This document shows, piece by piece, positions 9,276 to 18,726 of a stretch of DNA of 64,000 bases. This stretch comes from Pseudomonas kermanshahensis (GTDB lineage Bacteria; Pseudomonadota; Gammaproteobacteria; Pseudomonadales; Pseudomonadaceae), in the NCBI RefSeq assembly GCF_014269205.2, contig NZ_JABWRY020000001.1:1054001-1118000 (forward strand), read 5' to 3'. A program made the translations under genes and the position numbers. A model generated the notes under the pieces. That model worked only from the letters and a program-made list of their open reading frames with translations, was not told the origin of the DNA and ran no database searches. Positions within the stretch are counted from its first letter, which is position 1. Every line of letters starts with the position of its first letter.

Positions 9276-10715
9276 ATGGATTTCCCCGTTCTTTCTCATC
9301 ACGGCGCCACCCGAGGCGTAACTGGCTCTTGCCACCAGCTTCATCTTGGCCCCGCTACCAGCTTGCTGGTCGATTGCGGCCTGGAGCAGGGTGATGATGC
9401 ATCGCCTGGCGCGGAGTCCGCGTCCCTGGGTTTGGGTGCGAGCTTCGAGGTGAGCAGTGTTCAGGCGCTGATCGTCACGCACGTGCATCTCGACCATGTC
9501 GGCCGCATCCCCGCGCTGCTGGCGGCAGGGTACCGTGGCCCCATTCTGTGCAGCGAACCCTCTGCCAAGCTGCTTCCACTGGTGCTGGAGGATGCCTACA
9601 GGCTGAGCATCAGCCGTGAACCGAAGCACGTGCAGCGCTATCTCGCGATGCTCAATGAACTGATCGTCCCACTGCCTTTCGAGCAATGGCATGTTCTCAT
9701 CGATCGACCTGGTCTTGGCTGCCGCATTCGCTTGCAGCGCGCCGGGCACCTACTAGGTTCAGCCTATGTCGAGTGTGACGTGGCGCGCGGGGAGGTCAAC
9801 ACCCGCTACGTGTTCTCCGGCGACCTAGGGCCCTCCACCAATCCCTTGCTGCGGCCAGTGCAGCCCCCAGAGCGCGCTGACGTGCTGGTGCTCGAAAGCA
9901 CCTATGGTGATCGTCTGCACCCCAGTACCGACGACCGTCGAGAAAAACTGGAAGCAGTCATCGATCGGGCATTGGCGGATAACGGCACGATCCTCATCCC
10001 AGCCTTCAGCCTGGGGCGTACCCAGGAATTGTTGTACGAGCTCGAAGACATCCTTCATCGCAAGGCCCTGCTGAACGCGGGGCAAGCATCGGGTGATAAT
10101 CCTCTTGATTGGTCACAATTACCCATCATTCTTGATTCACCCTTGGCTCAACGCATCACCGGCGTTTACCGCGACCTGCATGAATACTGGAATGAAGAGG
10201 CCCGGGCGCGGTTGGCTGAAGGGCGTGACCCGCTGGGCTTCGGTCAGTTGATCAGTGTGGATACCCATGCCAGGCATCAGCAGGTGGTGAATTACCTCAA
10301 GAGCACCGGGCGCCCGGCGATTGTCATTGCAGGCAACGGCATGTGCTCGGGTGGGCGGATCGTCAACTATCTCAAGGCCATGCTTGGGGAACCGAGGCAT
10401 GAGGTGCTGTTCGTCGGGTATCAGGCCAAGGGCACGCCGGGGGCAGTGATCCAGGCCAGTGAAGGCGCGGAAGGGTTTGTGCAGATTGATCTGGATGGAG
10501 AGGCTTATGGGATTCGGGCGAAGGTGATGACGTTGAGTGGGTATTCGGGGCATGCGGATCAGCATGGCCTGCTCGAATTTGCCATGGGCGGCGCCACGTC
10601 GCCTGCCAAAGTGGTTTTGGTGCATGGGGAGCCAGCCGCAAAGGCGGCCTTGAGCCGAGCTCTACTCAGTCGGGCACAGGGAGCCAAGCAGCAAGTGGAG
10701 GTGAGTATTCCTTGA
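9276..10715 (+). CDS. MBL-fold / beta-CASP metallo-hydrolase (predicted RNA exonuclease)
   Basis: About 479 residues. The metallo-beta-lactamase motif THVHLDHVGR (residues about 72-81) supplies zinc ligands, and a beta-CASP domain with IPAFSLGRTQELLYEL follows. A C-terminal RMMBL part has SGYSGHADQHGLLEF and VLVHGEPAAK. This is the YSH1/CPSF-like prokaryotic group, predicted 3'-processing or exonucleolytic RNases. ATG at 9276 was preferred over GTG at 9264 because DFPVLSHHGATRGVTGS matches the usual start. It lies between lapA and wzz as in other pseudomonads, with no visible link to polysaccharide synthesis. Confidence 0.88.
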   Translation: MDFPVLSHHGATRGVTGSCHQLHLGPATSLLVDCGLEQGDDASPGAESASLGLGASFEVSSVQALIVTHVHLDHVGRIPALLAAGYRGPILCSEPSAKLLPLVLEDAYRLSISREPKHVQRYLAMLNELIVPLPFEQWHVLIDRPGLGCRIRLQRAGHLLGSAYVECDVARGEVNTRYVFSGDLGPSTNPLLRPVQPPERADVLVLESTYGDRLHPSTDDRREKLEAVIDRALADNGTILIPAFSLGRTQELLYELEDILHRKALLNAGQASGDNPLDWSQLPIILDSPLAQRITGVYRDLHEYWNEEARARLAEGRDPLGFGQLISVDTHARHQQVVNYLKSTGRPAIVIAGNGMCSGGRIVNYLKAMLGEPRHEVLFVGYQAKGTPGAVIQASEGAEGFVQIDLDGEAYGIRAKVMTLSGYSGHADQHGLLEFAMGGATSPAKVVLVHGEPAAKAALSRALLSRAQGAKQQVEVSIP

Positions 10716-10963
10716 AAGCGGCAAGATGATCTGCGCGTTATCCGCTGTGCCAAGAAACTGATAGATTGTGCTTTCCTCGGTCGAATTAGAGCGAATGCTG
10801 TACTCTGATTCATAGTGGGGCAGGCTCGAATGCGGGCGGCTGGGTGACACATCGCCGCTGAGCTATGTCTTGATCCACCGATTTGGGTGGGTTGCTGAAA
10901 GTGGCTTTCCCTGGTTTGCCAGGGAATCGTGCAGATCGTCGGATTCAAGGATAACTAAAAGAA

Positions 10964-12013
10964 ATGCGCAATGATCGTGAGCGCCTCGGTGAAGCGCGTG
11001 AGTATGATATTTTCGATTTGACCGAGGGGCTTTGGCGGCAACGCTTGCTGGTGCTGGTGGTCACTGTGTTGGTTGCGGCGCTGGCAGTTGTCTACGCAAT
11101 GCTGGCGACTCCGGTGTATGAGGCCAAGGTTCTTCTGCAGCCGCCACTGAGCAGTGATATCAGTCAGTTGAATGTCGGACGGGTGGGTGGTGATGATTTG
11201 CTCGCTCCCATTCGTGAGCGGGAGGTCGGCCAGATCTACCGGCGCAATCTGCAGTCAGATTCGTTGCGGCAAGCGTTTTTCGAGCAAGTTTACCTACCCA
11301 GTCTTGGTGAGGGGCTTGGTGCAGGTTCGGCTGGTCTTTACGCCAAATTCTATGGGCAGCTACAGGTGCTCAATGCTAATGAGGAGGAGGGCCGTTCTTC
11401 TGTTTCTGCACGTGCCGAGGATCCCCATCAAGCGGCTGATTGGGTTGTGAAGTATGCGGAGATGGCGGCTGAGCGAACCAAAAGTGAACTGATTAAAAAG
11501 GTCACTGCCGAGTTCAAGGTAGAGGCCGACAACCTGCAGCGAGCCATCGATGCCGCGCGTGCCAATGCCTCGCGTGAGCGTGAGGACCGGATTATCCAGT
11601 TGACGGAGGCGTTGCACACGGCGCGCTCCATCGGTCTTGAAAAGCCGCCAATTATTACCACCGGGTTGTCAGCGGAAGTCTCTTCGGGGATGAATGGCTC
11701 GCTGATGTATATGCGCGGAAGCAAAGCGCTGGAATCGGAAATTAAGAATTTGCAGGCGCGCGTGTCTGATGACCCGTTCGTGAGTAACTTGCGTGAGCGA
11801 GAACAAAAGGTGTCGTTCTATCGTTCGGTAACACTGACGCCTGATCAGTTTGAGGTGTATCGGCAGGATGGCGTAGTGGAGCCACCCGAAGCTCCAATCA
11901 AGCCTCGCAAGGCTTTGATTGTGGGGATCGGCGTGTTGGTTGGCTTGTTCATCGGCACATTCATCGCGCTCATTCGTGAGGCGTGGCGGTTCAGGCAAGC
12001 GCGCCAGGACTAG
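10964..12013 (+). CDS. wzz: O-antigen chain length determinant
   Basis: A 349-residue polysaccharide co-polymerase of the inner membrane that sets O-chain modal length together with Wzy. A first membrane helix lies at residues about 29-49 (LLVLVVTVLVAALAVVYAML). A periplasmic alpha-helical domain follows, then a proline-rich stretch EPPEAPIKPRK and the second helix (about 315-337), typical of Wzz. ATG 10964 follows AAGGAT at about 11 bp. It opens the O-antigen operon after a 248-bp gap in which no JUMPstart/ops motif was recognised. Confidence 0.92.
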   Translation: MRNDRERLGEAREYDIFDLTEGLWRQRLLVLVVTVLVAALAVVYAMLATPVYEAKVLLQPPLSSDISQLNVGRVGGDDLLAPIREREVGQIYRRNLQSDSLRQAFFEQVYLPSLGEGLGAGSAGLYAKFYGQLQVLNANEEEGRSSVSARAEDPHQAADWVVKYAEMAAERTKSELIKKVTAEFKVEADNLQRAIDAARANASREREDRIIQLTEALHTARSIGLEKPPIITTGLSAEVSSGMNGSLMYMRGSKALESEIKNLQARVSDDPFVSNLREREQKVSFYRSVTLTPDQFEVYRQDGVVEPPEAPIKPRKALIVGIGVLVGLFIGTFIALIREAWRFRQARQD

Positions 12014-12129
12014 TGGTCAGCAGAGGTGCTGGTGGTGTGCGGCAATGAATAAACTGTCGAACACTGCTGGCCTGTGAAGCGTCGGCTCATAGTGCCGAAA
12101 ACTCAAAAGACATAAGGCAGTGGTTGAGG

Positions 12130-13347
12130 ATGAGTGAGCAATATCTAGTTTCCATTGTAGTGCCAACTCATAACCGTTCGAAGTACGCGATTCCCTGTGT
12201 GAAGAGCTTGCTCGAAATAAAGTCCGAGCGGCTACAGGTCGTGGTGCACGATACCAGTAACGATGATTGCCAGTTGGCTGCCTGGGCGGCGGATCAGGCG
12301 GACTCGAGATTGGTTTACGTCCATTGGAAAAGCCGTCTTTCCATGACCGAGAACCATGAGCGGGCCATGCAGTTGGCAGAGGGCGAGTACGTCTGCCTGA
12401 TTGGTGATGATGATACTGTTTCGCAACGGATTCTCGAGGCGGCCGAATACGCAAAGGCTGAAAACGTCGACATGCTGACGCCGCGGGTTAAAGCCTTCTA
12501 TTACTGGCCAGACTTTCGCACCAAGTTTTACGGTGCTGCGCATGCAGGGCGCATTTATCTGGAAACGTTTGGGCGGGGTGCCGAGACGCTGCAGGCTAGC
12601 AAGCAGTTGGACAAAGCACTCCATGAGGCATGCCAGGGCACCGATGCGCTGCCGAAGCTTTACCATGGCCTGGTAAGGCGTAACTTGCTGGACGAACTGC
12701 GTCGCCGCAGTGGAAAGATTTTCTTCGGGACTAGCCCCGACATGTCAGCGTCCGTTTCGCTTGCGATGATAGGCAAGACTTATTGCTTGCTCGATTTCCC
12801 CTTCACCATGCCAGGCGGTGGGGGTGGGAGTAACAGCGGGCGTAGCGCCATGGGCAAGCACAAGGGCAACTTGAAAGATGACCCTCATATGAAGCCCTTC
12901 ACGGACTTACAGTGGCCTGCTGAGTTGCCCATGTTCTTCAGTGTTGAGACTGTTTGGGCTCACGCTGCCTGGGCAACGCTGGAAGGTATGAAAGACGAAA
13001 AGCGGCAGTCGCAGTTCAACTTAGCGCGCCTTTATGCCTTGTGCCTTTTTTATCACCGTGACTACGCAAAAGAAATTTTTGCAGCGCGTCGGGCGGCTCA
13101 GGCAGGTGGCAATAGCCAGGTGGGCATGGTCCGGCTGGTTTCTGAGTTTGTATCCGTGGTTACAAAATATACCTTCTCCCGCCTGAAAAGGGTGATGAAG
13201 CCTAATGCCAGTAACGGGCGCGAAGTGGTTGGCGTGGTAGAAGATGTGTACCTCGCACGGCAGGCCCTGGACAATAAGCTGGAAGCAAGGTTGGCGGGGG
13301 CGGGCATCTGCACTTCATCGACGAGAACGCGCAGCGTGACAGAGTGA
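12130..13347 (+). CDS. Family 2 glycosyltransferase
   Basis: About 405 residues, GT-A fold. It begins YLVSIVVPTHNRSKYA and carries a DDD metal motif in YVCLIGDDDTVS (about residues 98-108). It probably adds one sugar to the undecaprenyl-linked O-unit on the cytoplasmic face. A long C-terminal part without recognised motif follows. The first 40 bases after a TTG at 12124 allow two starts; ATG 12130 fits the family. It lies between wzz and wzx. Donor and linkage cannot be read from sequence. Confidence 0.85.
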   Translation: MSEQYLVSIVVPTHNRSKYAIPCVKSLLEIKSERLQVVVHDTSNDDCQLAAWAADQADSRLVYVHWKSRLSMTENHERAMQLAEGEYVCLIGDDDTVSQRILEAAEYAKAENVDMLTPRVKAFYYWPDFRTKFYGAAHAGRIYLETFGRGAETLQASKQLDKALHEACQGTDALPKLYHGLVRRNLLDELRRRSGKIFFGTSPDMSASVSLAMIGKTYCLLDFPFTMPGGGGGSNSGRSAMGKHKGNLKDDPHMKPFTDLQWPAELPMFFSVETVWAHAAWATLEGMKDEKRQSQFNLARLYALCLFYHRDYAKEIFAARRAAQAGGNSQVGMVRLVSEFVSVVTKYTFSRLKRVMKPNASNGREVVGVVEDVYLARQALDNKLEARLAGAGICTSSTRTRSVTE

Positions 13348-13360
13348 TTGGTGGGAGGCA

Positions 13361-14845
13361 ATGAAGATAGCTAATCTCTCGTCACTGCTGCTGGCCAGTT
13401 TTTCCGGAAAGCTCATCTATGCGTTGGCAAGTGTCATTTCATTGCCGCTGGCCGCTTATGTGCTTGGCGCAGAAGCGGTAGGCCTGGTAGGTTTTTTTAC
13501 TACACTGCTGATGGTGTTGATGGTGCTGGAGGGCGGACTGACCAGTAACGTCATCCAGCGTTTGGCCAGGATCAGAGGCGTTGCGAGCGCTGACCGTTCA
13601 ATGCGCTCGGTCAGGGCGCTGGTGAATACCTACCTGTTGGTCTTTTCTGCAGTGGGCTTGATTGCGGCGTGCGCGATATCGCTGGCGTCGCCGGCACTCG
13701 TGAGCCATTGGCTGAAGCTCACTGATATCAGCCAGGATCAAGCACTGTACGCCCTTTACTGCATGGCAATATTCATTGGCCTTAATTTGCCAGTGATGTT
13801 GCTGCAGGGCGTATTTGTAGGCAATGAACTGCAATACCCGCTGAACAAAGTGTACATCGTCTACTCGTTGATGCGTACCCTCGGCGTATTAGGGTTGGTT
13901 CATAGTGTTCCCGCCTTCGGTGGTGTGACGGGTTATTTTACACTTCAGGTTTTAATCCAGTTGATGTATGTCGCGACATTGATGTATGTGCTGTATCGTC
14001 GTGACTTGCTGGGGGCGGGGAGGGTTCACAAAAAATACGTTCTTAGCGGCTTGGCATTTAGTCGAGGGGTTTTTCTGATCTCCTTGACTTCGGTGATAAC
14101 CGTGCAATATGACAAGTTGTTCATGAGCGGTGCGCTCGGCCTGCAAGACTATGCGTACTACAGCCTTGCCAGCACGATTGCAGGTTTTCCTTATATTTTT
14201 TCGACAGCTTTTAATACGGTGTTGTTCCCACGGTTCTCGCGGGACCTGCGTGTTGGTGAACTGGCGCGTATCGAAAAAGTATTTCGAGCTGCACTGGTAC
14301 TGTTTGCGTTGATCATGACCATTATGTGCAGTGCGGTATTCTGGTATGCCGGCGCGGCCTTGCACATGATGTTCGAGCCGTTTTTGGCAGAGGGTATCGA
14401 CACGGTAGTGCCTTGGCTGCTGGTGGGTACGGCACTGCAATCCTTGTTGATCGTTCCTTTCTCGCTGCAGATGGCTGCGGGGTGGACGTCGCTTGCGTTC
14501 CGCTTAAACCTGGTTGCGGTGCCGATTATCTTGTTCGGCCTGCCAGCACTGGTGGCGAGCTTTGGGGCTGTTGGCGGTGCTTACAATTGGCTGCTTTACA
14601 ACGCCTTTTCGTTTGGCTGTACGGTATATTTTACGTGTCGCCGATTTCCTTGGTTGCTGCCTGCTTATCGCGCGTGTCTATACGCTGCGTTGGTGACTGC
14701 CGTGATGGCGAATGGCTTATTCTTCCTGTGTTTCCAATGGTTGTCTGGCGCGGTGGCGGGCGTGGTGGGTGCATGCCTGGCTTCGGCGTTGCTGGCTGCA
14801 TTGGGGGCATTTATCTTTCGCAAGCAGTTGGCTGGACTCAGGTGA
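13361..14845 (+). CDS. wzx: O-antigen flippase
   Basis: A 494-residue, strongly hydrophobic protein with about 12-14 predicted membrane helices, of the MOP polysaccharide exporter superfamily. The N terminus (FSGKLIYALASVISLPLAAYVLGAE) resembles PST-type flippases. It would translocate the lipid-linked O-unit to the periplasm. GGAGG precedes ATG by 3 bp. Paired with the polymerase at 17638 it indicates a Wzx/Wzy-dependent O-antigen. Confidence 0.88.
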   Translation: MKIANLSSLLLASFSGKLIYALASVISLPLAAYVLGAEAVGLVGFFTTLLMVLMVLEGGLTSNVIQRLARIRGVASADRSMRSVRALVNTYLLVFSAVGLIAACAISLASPALVSHWLKLTDISQDQALYALYCMAIFIGLNLPVMLLQGVFVGNELQYPLNKVYIVYSLMRTLGVLGLVHSVPAFGGVTGYFTLQVLIQLMYVATLMYVLYRRDLLGAGRVHKKYVLSGLAFSRGVFLISLTSVITVQYDKLFMSGALGLQDYAYYSLASTIAGFPYIFSTAFNTVLFPRFSRDLRVGELARIEKVFRAALVLFALIMTIMCSAVFWYAGAALHMMFEPFLAEGIDTVVPWLLVGTALQSLLIVPFSLQMAAGWTSLAFRLNLVAVPIILFGLPALVASFGAVGGAYNWLLYNAFSFGCTVYFTCRRFPWLLPAYRACLYAALVTAVMANGLFFLCFQWLSGAVAGVVGACLASALLAALGAFIFRKQLAGLR

Positions 14846-14883
14846 CATGAGCGTATAGTCTGTCTTGATTACGGAGAATTATA

Positions 14884-15741
14884 ATGAAGATAGTTGTGCT
14901 GGGTGCTTCCGGGATGCTGGGTAATGCGGTGTTCAGGTACTTGGTGTCTGATCAGCGCTACACAGTATGGGGCACGGTACGTAGTTCCGCGTCGCTCAAG
15001 TATTTTTCTGCCAGTGAACGTGAACGTTTGGTGGTAGGGCTTGATGTGCTTAGCCAAGACGACCTGCTTGAATTCTTTATGCAGTATCGGCCGGATGTCG
15101 TTGTCAATTGCACTGGGCTGATAAAGCAACTTTCAACTGCAAATGACCCGCTCGCGGTATTGCCGATCAATGCGCTGCTGCCTCATCGTCTGCAGAAGCT
15201 CGCGCAACTGATTGGTGCGCGGCTGGTTCATATTAGTACCGATTGTGTTTATGCCGGCACCCAGGGGCAGTACGTAGAGGCTGATGTTTCTGATGCTGAA
15301 GACCTGTACGGCAAGTCGAAGTACATCGGTGAAGTACATGATTCAGCGAACGCGATCACGTTGCGAACCTCGATCATTGGTCACGAGCTGTCAGGGAGCA
15401 AGTCACTGGTGGACTGGTTCCTTTCTCAGTCCGGCAGTGTCAAGGGTTACCAGAAGGCCATATTTTCAGGCCTGCCAACGGTTGAAATGGCGCGGGTCAT
15501 TGCGGACTACGTGCTGCCCAATGCAGCGCTGAATGGCCTCTACCATGTGTCGGCGGAGGCGATTGATAAATACTCATTGTTGAAGTTGGTCGCTGAGAAA
15601 TACGGTAAGACGATCGATATCGTGGCGGATGACGCGGTTGCTATTGATCGCTCGCTTGACTCGAGCCGGTTTCGTCAGGCGACAGGTTACCTGCCCCCGA
15701 GCTGGGCTGATCTGATCGTTAAGATGCGCGACTTTAAATAA
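14884..15741 (+). CDS. RmlD-like NAD(P)-dependent sugar-nucleotide 4-ketoreductase
   Basis: A 285-residue extended SDR. The nucleotide-binding motif is VVLGASGMLGNAVFR at the N terminus; the catalytic part is HISTDCVYAG with YGKSK (Tyr-x-x-x-Lys). It resembles RmlD but is followed by an FnlA/CapE-type dehydratase, not rmlABC. That pair recalls WbvR and WbvB of UDP-L-RhaNAc/L-QuiNAc synthesis, in which WbvR reduces the 4-keto sugar. It starts 38 bp after wzx with GGAG in front of the ATG. Assignment to L-RhaNAc is inference. Confidence 0.75.
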   Translation: MKIVVLGASGMLGNAVFRYLVSDQRYTVWGTVRSSASLKYFSASERERLVVGLDVLSQDDLLEFFMQYRPDVVVNCTGLIKQLSTANDPLAVLPINALLPHRLQKLAQLIGARLVHISTDCVYAGTQGQYVEADVSDAEDLYGKSKYIGEVHDSANAITLRTSIIGHELSGSKSLVDWFLSQSGSVKGYQKAIFSGLPTVEMARVIADYVLPNAALNGLYHVSAEAIDKYSLLKLVAEKYGKTIDIVADDAVAIDRSLDSSRFRQATGYLPPSWADLIVKMRDFK

Positions 15742-15760
15742 GATATTTCAGGGCTTGGAA

Positions 15761-16774
15761 ATGTTTAAAAATAAAGTATTGATGATTACGGGTGGTACTG
15801 GGTCGTTCGGCAATACAGTGCTTAAGCGGTTTCTCGATACCGATGTGAAAGAAATTCGGATTTTCAGTCGTGACGAGAAAAAGCAGGAAGACATGCGCAT
15901 TGCCTTGGGTAATGACAAGGTCAAGTTCTACATTGGCGATGTGCGTGATTATTCCAGCCTGTTGCAAGCGATGGTCGGCGTGGATTACATCTTCCATGCT
16001 GCAGCGCTCAAGCAGGTGCCGTCTTGCGAGTTCTTCCCCATGGAGGCGGTCAAGACCAACGTGATGGGTACTGAGAATGTGCTCAACGCGGCAGTCGAGT
16101 GCAAGGTCAAGCGCGTGGTGGTATTGAGCACCGACAAAGCGGTGTACCCGATCAACGCGATGGGTATCTCCAAGGCGTTGGCGGAAAAACTGGTCATTGC
16201 CAAGTCCCGTATGATTCCTGCGAGTTCACAAACTGTCATTTGCGCTACCCGCTATGGCAACGTGATGGCGTCCAGGGGCTCGGTAATCCCCTTGTTTGTC
16301 AATCAGCTAAAAAGTGGCCAGCCGCTTACTATTACCGACCCCAATATGACGCGTTTCCTCATGTCGCTTGAGGACTCCGTCGACTTGGTGCTGCATGCAT
16401 TCGAGCATTCCCAGCAAGGGGATATTTTTGTGCAGAAGGCGCCTGCTTCAACGGTGGGTGACCTGGCGACCGCCTTGCAACAATTGTTCAAGCTTAAGAA
16501 TGAAATCAAGGTCATCGGCACGCGGCATGGCGAGAAGCTCTACGAGTCGCTGATATCGCGTGAAGAAATGGCCAAGGCCGAAGACATGGGCCGTTATTAT
16601 CGCGTGCCTGCTGATAACCGAGATCTCAACTACGAAAAATATTCCTCCAATGGCGAGGAAGAAGTTTCCCATCTCGATGACTACACCTCACACAATACCG
16701 TGTTGTTGTCGATCGAAGAGATCAAGGAGACCTTGCTCAAGCTGGATTACATACAGCAAGAGCTGAAAGCCTGA
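15761..16774 (+). CDS. UDP-GlcNAc 4,6-dehydratase / 5-epimerase (FnlA/CapE/WbjB/WbvB family)
   Basis: About 337 residues. Rossmann motif MITGGTGSFGNTVLKRF; substrate-site LKQVPSCEFFP; catalytic STDKAVYPINAMGISKA, in which Met takes the place of the usual SDR Tyr (Ser/Thr-Met-Lys triad), a hallmark of this family. It converts UDP-D-GlcNAc to 4-keto-6-deoxy-L-sugars, precursors of L-FucNAc, L-RhaNAc or L-QuiNAc. The preceding reductase suggests L-RhaNAc. No partner 2-epimerase (FnlC/WbvD) is in the window. ATG 15761 was taken instead of TTG 15755. Confidence 0.88.
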   Translation: MFKNKVLMITGGTGSFGNTVLKRFLDTDVKEIRIFSRDEKKQEDMRIALGNDKVKFYIGDVRDYSSLLQAMVGVDYIFHAAALKQVPSCEFFPMEAVKTNVMGTENVLNAAVECKVKRVVVLSTDKAVYPINAMGISKALAEKLVIAKSRMIPASSQTVICATRYGNVMASRGSVIPLFVNQLKSGQPLTITDPNMTRFLMSLEDSVDLVLHAFEHSQQGDIFVQKAPASTVGDLATALQQLFKLKNEIKVIGTRHGEKLYESLISREEMAKAEDMGRYYRVPADNRDLNYEKYSSNGEEEVSHLDDYTSHNTVLLSIEEIKETLLKLDYIQQELKA

Positions 16775-16834
16775 TCAACGTCGTGTGCCCGGTTGTTGGT
16801 GCTTTATTATTTGTCGGTGTGTTGGAGAAGTCGT

Positions 16835-17641
16835 TTGGCCGAGCTCAGTGCTGTCGTCAGTGTCAGTGTTGTTATCCCTTGTTATCGCTGCAAGGGTTCG
16901 ATAGCGCGCGCGGTTGAGTCTGTGTTTGCTCAAACACTGAGGCCTTCTGAAGTTATCCTGGTTGACGACTGCAGCCCAGATGACACGCTTGAACAGCTGC
17001 ACGCTGAAGCGAAGAGGTACCCGCCGGGCTGGGTAAAGGTCATTGCGCTGAAGAAAAATGGCGGCCCAGGCAATGCGCGGAATGCTGGCTGGGCAGAAGC
17101 CACTGGGAAGTACGTGGCGTTTCTTGATTCTGATGACAGCTGGCATATCAAGAAAACCGAGTTGCAATACCAGTGGCTTGAGCAGCATCCCGAGGTCGAC
17201 TTGCTTGGCCAGCATTTTGCGGCAGGTCAGCGCAGCGAACCGTCGATTGACGATGTGCGTTTTATCCCCGTGACGGGACGCCAGTTGCTGCTGTCCAATC
17301 GCTTTTCCACCTCTTCTGTCATGATTCGGCAAGACGTGAAGTATAGATTCAAGCAGGGCATGCGTTACTGCGAAGATTACCAGTTGTGGTGTGATATCTG
17401 TTTCGGCGGTGGGGCATGCTTTAACGTGGATTACCCACTCGTCAACACCTTCAAGCCCGTGTACGGCGACTCAGGCCTGAGTGGTCAACTCTGGCGCATG
17501 GAGAGAGGCGAGTTGGCGGTGCACCTGTCGCTGCTCAAGCGCAGGTACATAGGCCTTCCTGCGTGCTTGCTCGCCGTTTCATGGTCACTCGGGAAGTTTG
17601 TTCGTCGCGTCATCAACTCATCGGTTCGAAGGACTCTATGA
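16835..17641 (+). CDS. Family 2 glycosyltransferase
   Basis: About 268 residues from TTG 16835, chosen because GGAG at 16824-16827 is 7 bp upstream; the frame is open from 16793. GT-A features: VSVVIPCYRCKGSI, ILVDDCSPDDT, GGPGNARNAGW and the DSDD metal site in VAFLDSDDSW (about residue 100). It probably transfers a sugar to the growing O-unit. The stop overlaps the wzy ATG (ATGA), so the two are coupled. Confidence 0.85.
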   Translation: MAELSAVVSVSVVIPCYRCKGSIARAVESVFAQTLRPSEVILVDDCSPDDTLEQLHAEAKRYPPGWVKVIALKKNGGPGNARNAGWAEATGKYVAFLDSDDSWHIKKTELQYQWLEQHPEVDLLGQHFAAGQRSEPSIDDVRFIPVTGRQLLLSNRFSTSSVMIRQDVKYRFKQGMRYCEDYQLWCDICFGGGACFNVDYPLVNTFKPVYGDSGLSGQLWRMERGELAVHLSLLKRRYIGLPACLLAVSWSLGKFVRRVINSSVRRTL

Positions 17642-18690
17642 TTTATATCGTCGGCTGGGGGATCATGCTGCTCGGGCTTATGGTTTCGGAGGTGGTCAAA
17701 AACCGAAGCCGTATCCCTGCTGCGGTGGTGATCGCTTTCGTGGCGATATTGGCTATTTTCCGGGGTGCGGTGGGTACGGACACAAACACCTACGAGTTCT
17801 TGCTGGAGTCCGTGGACCCTGCGGCGTTCAGCGGCGGTGTAGAGCCTCTGTTCATGGTGTCCGGCTGGCTTTTCAAGACGGTCACGGGTTCTGCAGTGGG
17901 GGCGGTCAGGCTGTTTGCGCTTGTGTTATTTGGCGTGCTTTTCTATTTTCTGTTGCACTCGAATAGAAATGAACGCTTCTTCCTGTTGTCGTTTTTCCTG
18001 CCGTCATTCATCTATCAGTACAGCATGAATACCTTGCGCTTAGGCTTGGCCAGCGCCGTACTTCTGTTGGTGTTTCAGTACATTCGTCGGTACCGTTATT
18101 CACAACGCGCAGCGTTATCGATAGTTGCCTTGGCGTTTCATTACTCGTCCCTTTTCAATCTGGGTTTTTTGTTGGCACTGCGTATGCGCTGGACACGCTG
18201 GGCCAGCATGCTGGGGTTCGCCGTTTTCGTCGTCTGTGCGTTGTCGGTCGTGCTCTTGAATAACGACTACTTCTTGATGAAGCTGAACGCTTATCAGCAG
18301 GTCGCGTCGCCCGGGAGGTTTTCTGGGTTGAGCAAGGTCGTGCTGATTGCGGTGATGCTGTTGGCGGTCATCGCCTCACGTATGCCGCGGCCGGACAAGT
18401 TTAAATTGTTGGTTTTGGCGGTGCTGTTGACGGCGGCTTCGTTTGGCTTGGCGACCGTAAGCTACGCGGGTTTGCGCTTCCTTGATTTGCTGTCGTTTTC
18501 ACTGCCATTGGCGGTCATGGTTGTTTATAACGACAACGATCTTGAATTCGACTGGGCGATAAAGTTGGGGCTTTCGCTGGTTGGGCTTATCTCGGTAGTG
18601 GCCAGTTACAGGAACTATTTGCAAGAGTCGGGGCAGGGGCCTAGCCCATTCCTGCCTTATCATTTTTTGGACTTGCTTGGTGGTGTCTAG
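17638..18690 (+). CDS. wzy: O-antigen polymerase (EpsG-like Wzy)
   Basis: A 350-residue membrane protein with about 10 predicted helices and the EpsG/Wzy-type segment FRGAVGTDTNTYEFLLE after the second helix. Such proteins join O-units on undecaprenyl diphosphate in the periplasm. Wzy proteins are poorly conserved, so the call rests on topology, that motif and its place in the locus. The ATG at 17638 overlaps the upstream stop. No other candidate polymerase is present. Confidence 0.8.
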   Translation: MIYIVGWGIMLLGLMVSEVVKNRSRIPAAVVIAFVAILAIFRGAVGTDTNTYEFLLESVDPAAFSGGVEPLFMVSGWLFKTVTGSAVGAVRLFALVLFGVLFYFLLHSNRNERFFLLSFFLPSFIYQYSMNTLRLGLASAVLLLVFQYIRRYRYSQRAALSIVALAFHYSSLFNLGFLLALRMRWTRWASMLGFAVFVVCALSVVLLNNDYFLMKLNAYQQVASPGRFSGLSKVVLIAVMLLAVIASRMPRPDKFKLLVLAVLLTAASFGLATVSYAGLRFLDLLSFSLPLAVMVVYNDNDLEFDWAIKLGLSLVGLISVVASYRNYLQESGQGPSPFLPYHFLDLLGGV

Positions 18691-18726
18691 GCTGCGGGCG
18701 CACAGGTGGAAAACGGGGGGGCGTAA

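Noticed and set aside
10716..10963. JUMPstart/ops (RfaH) element before wzz or the capsule operons
   Set aside because: I looked for GGCGGTAG-type sequence here, upstream of kpsM and in 46307-47764 and found none.
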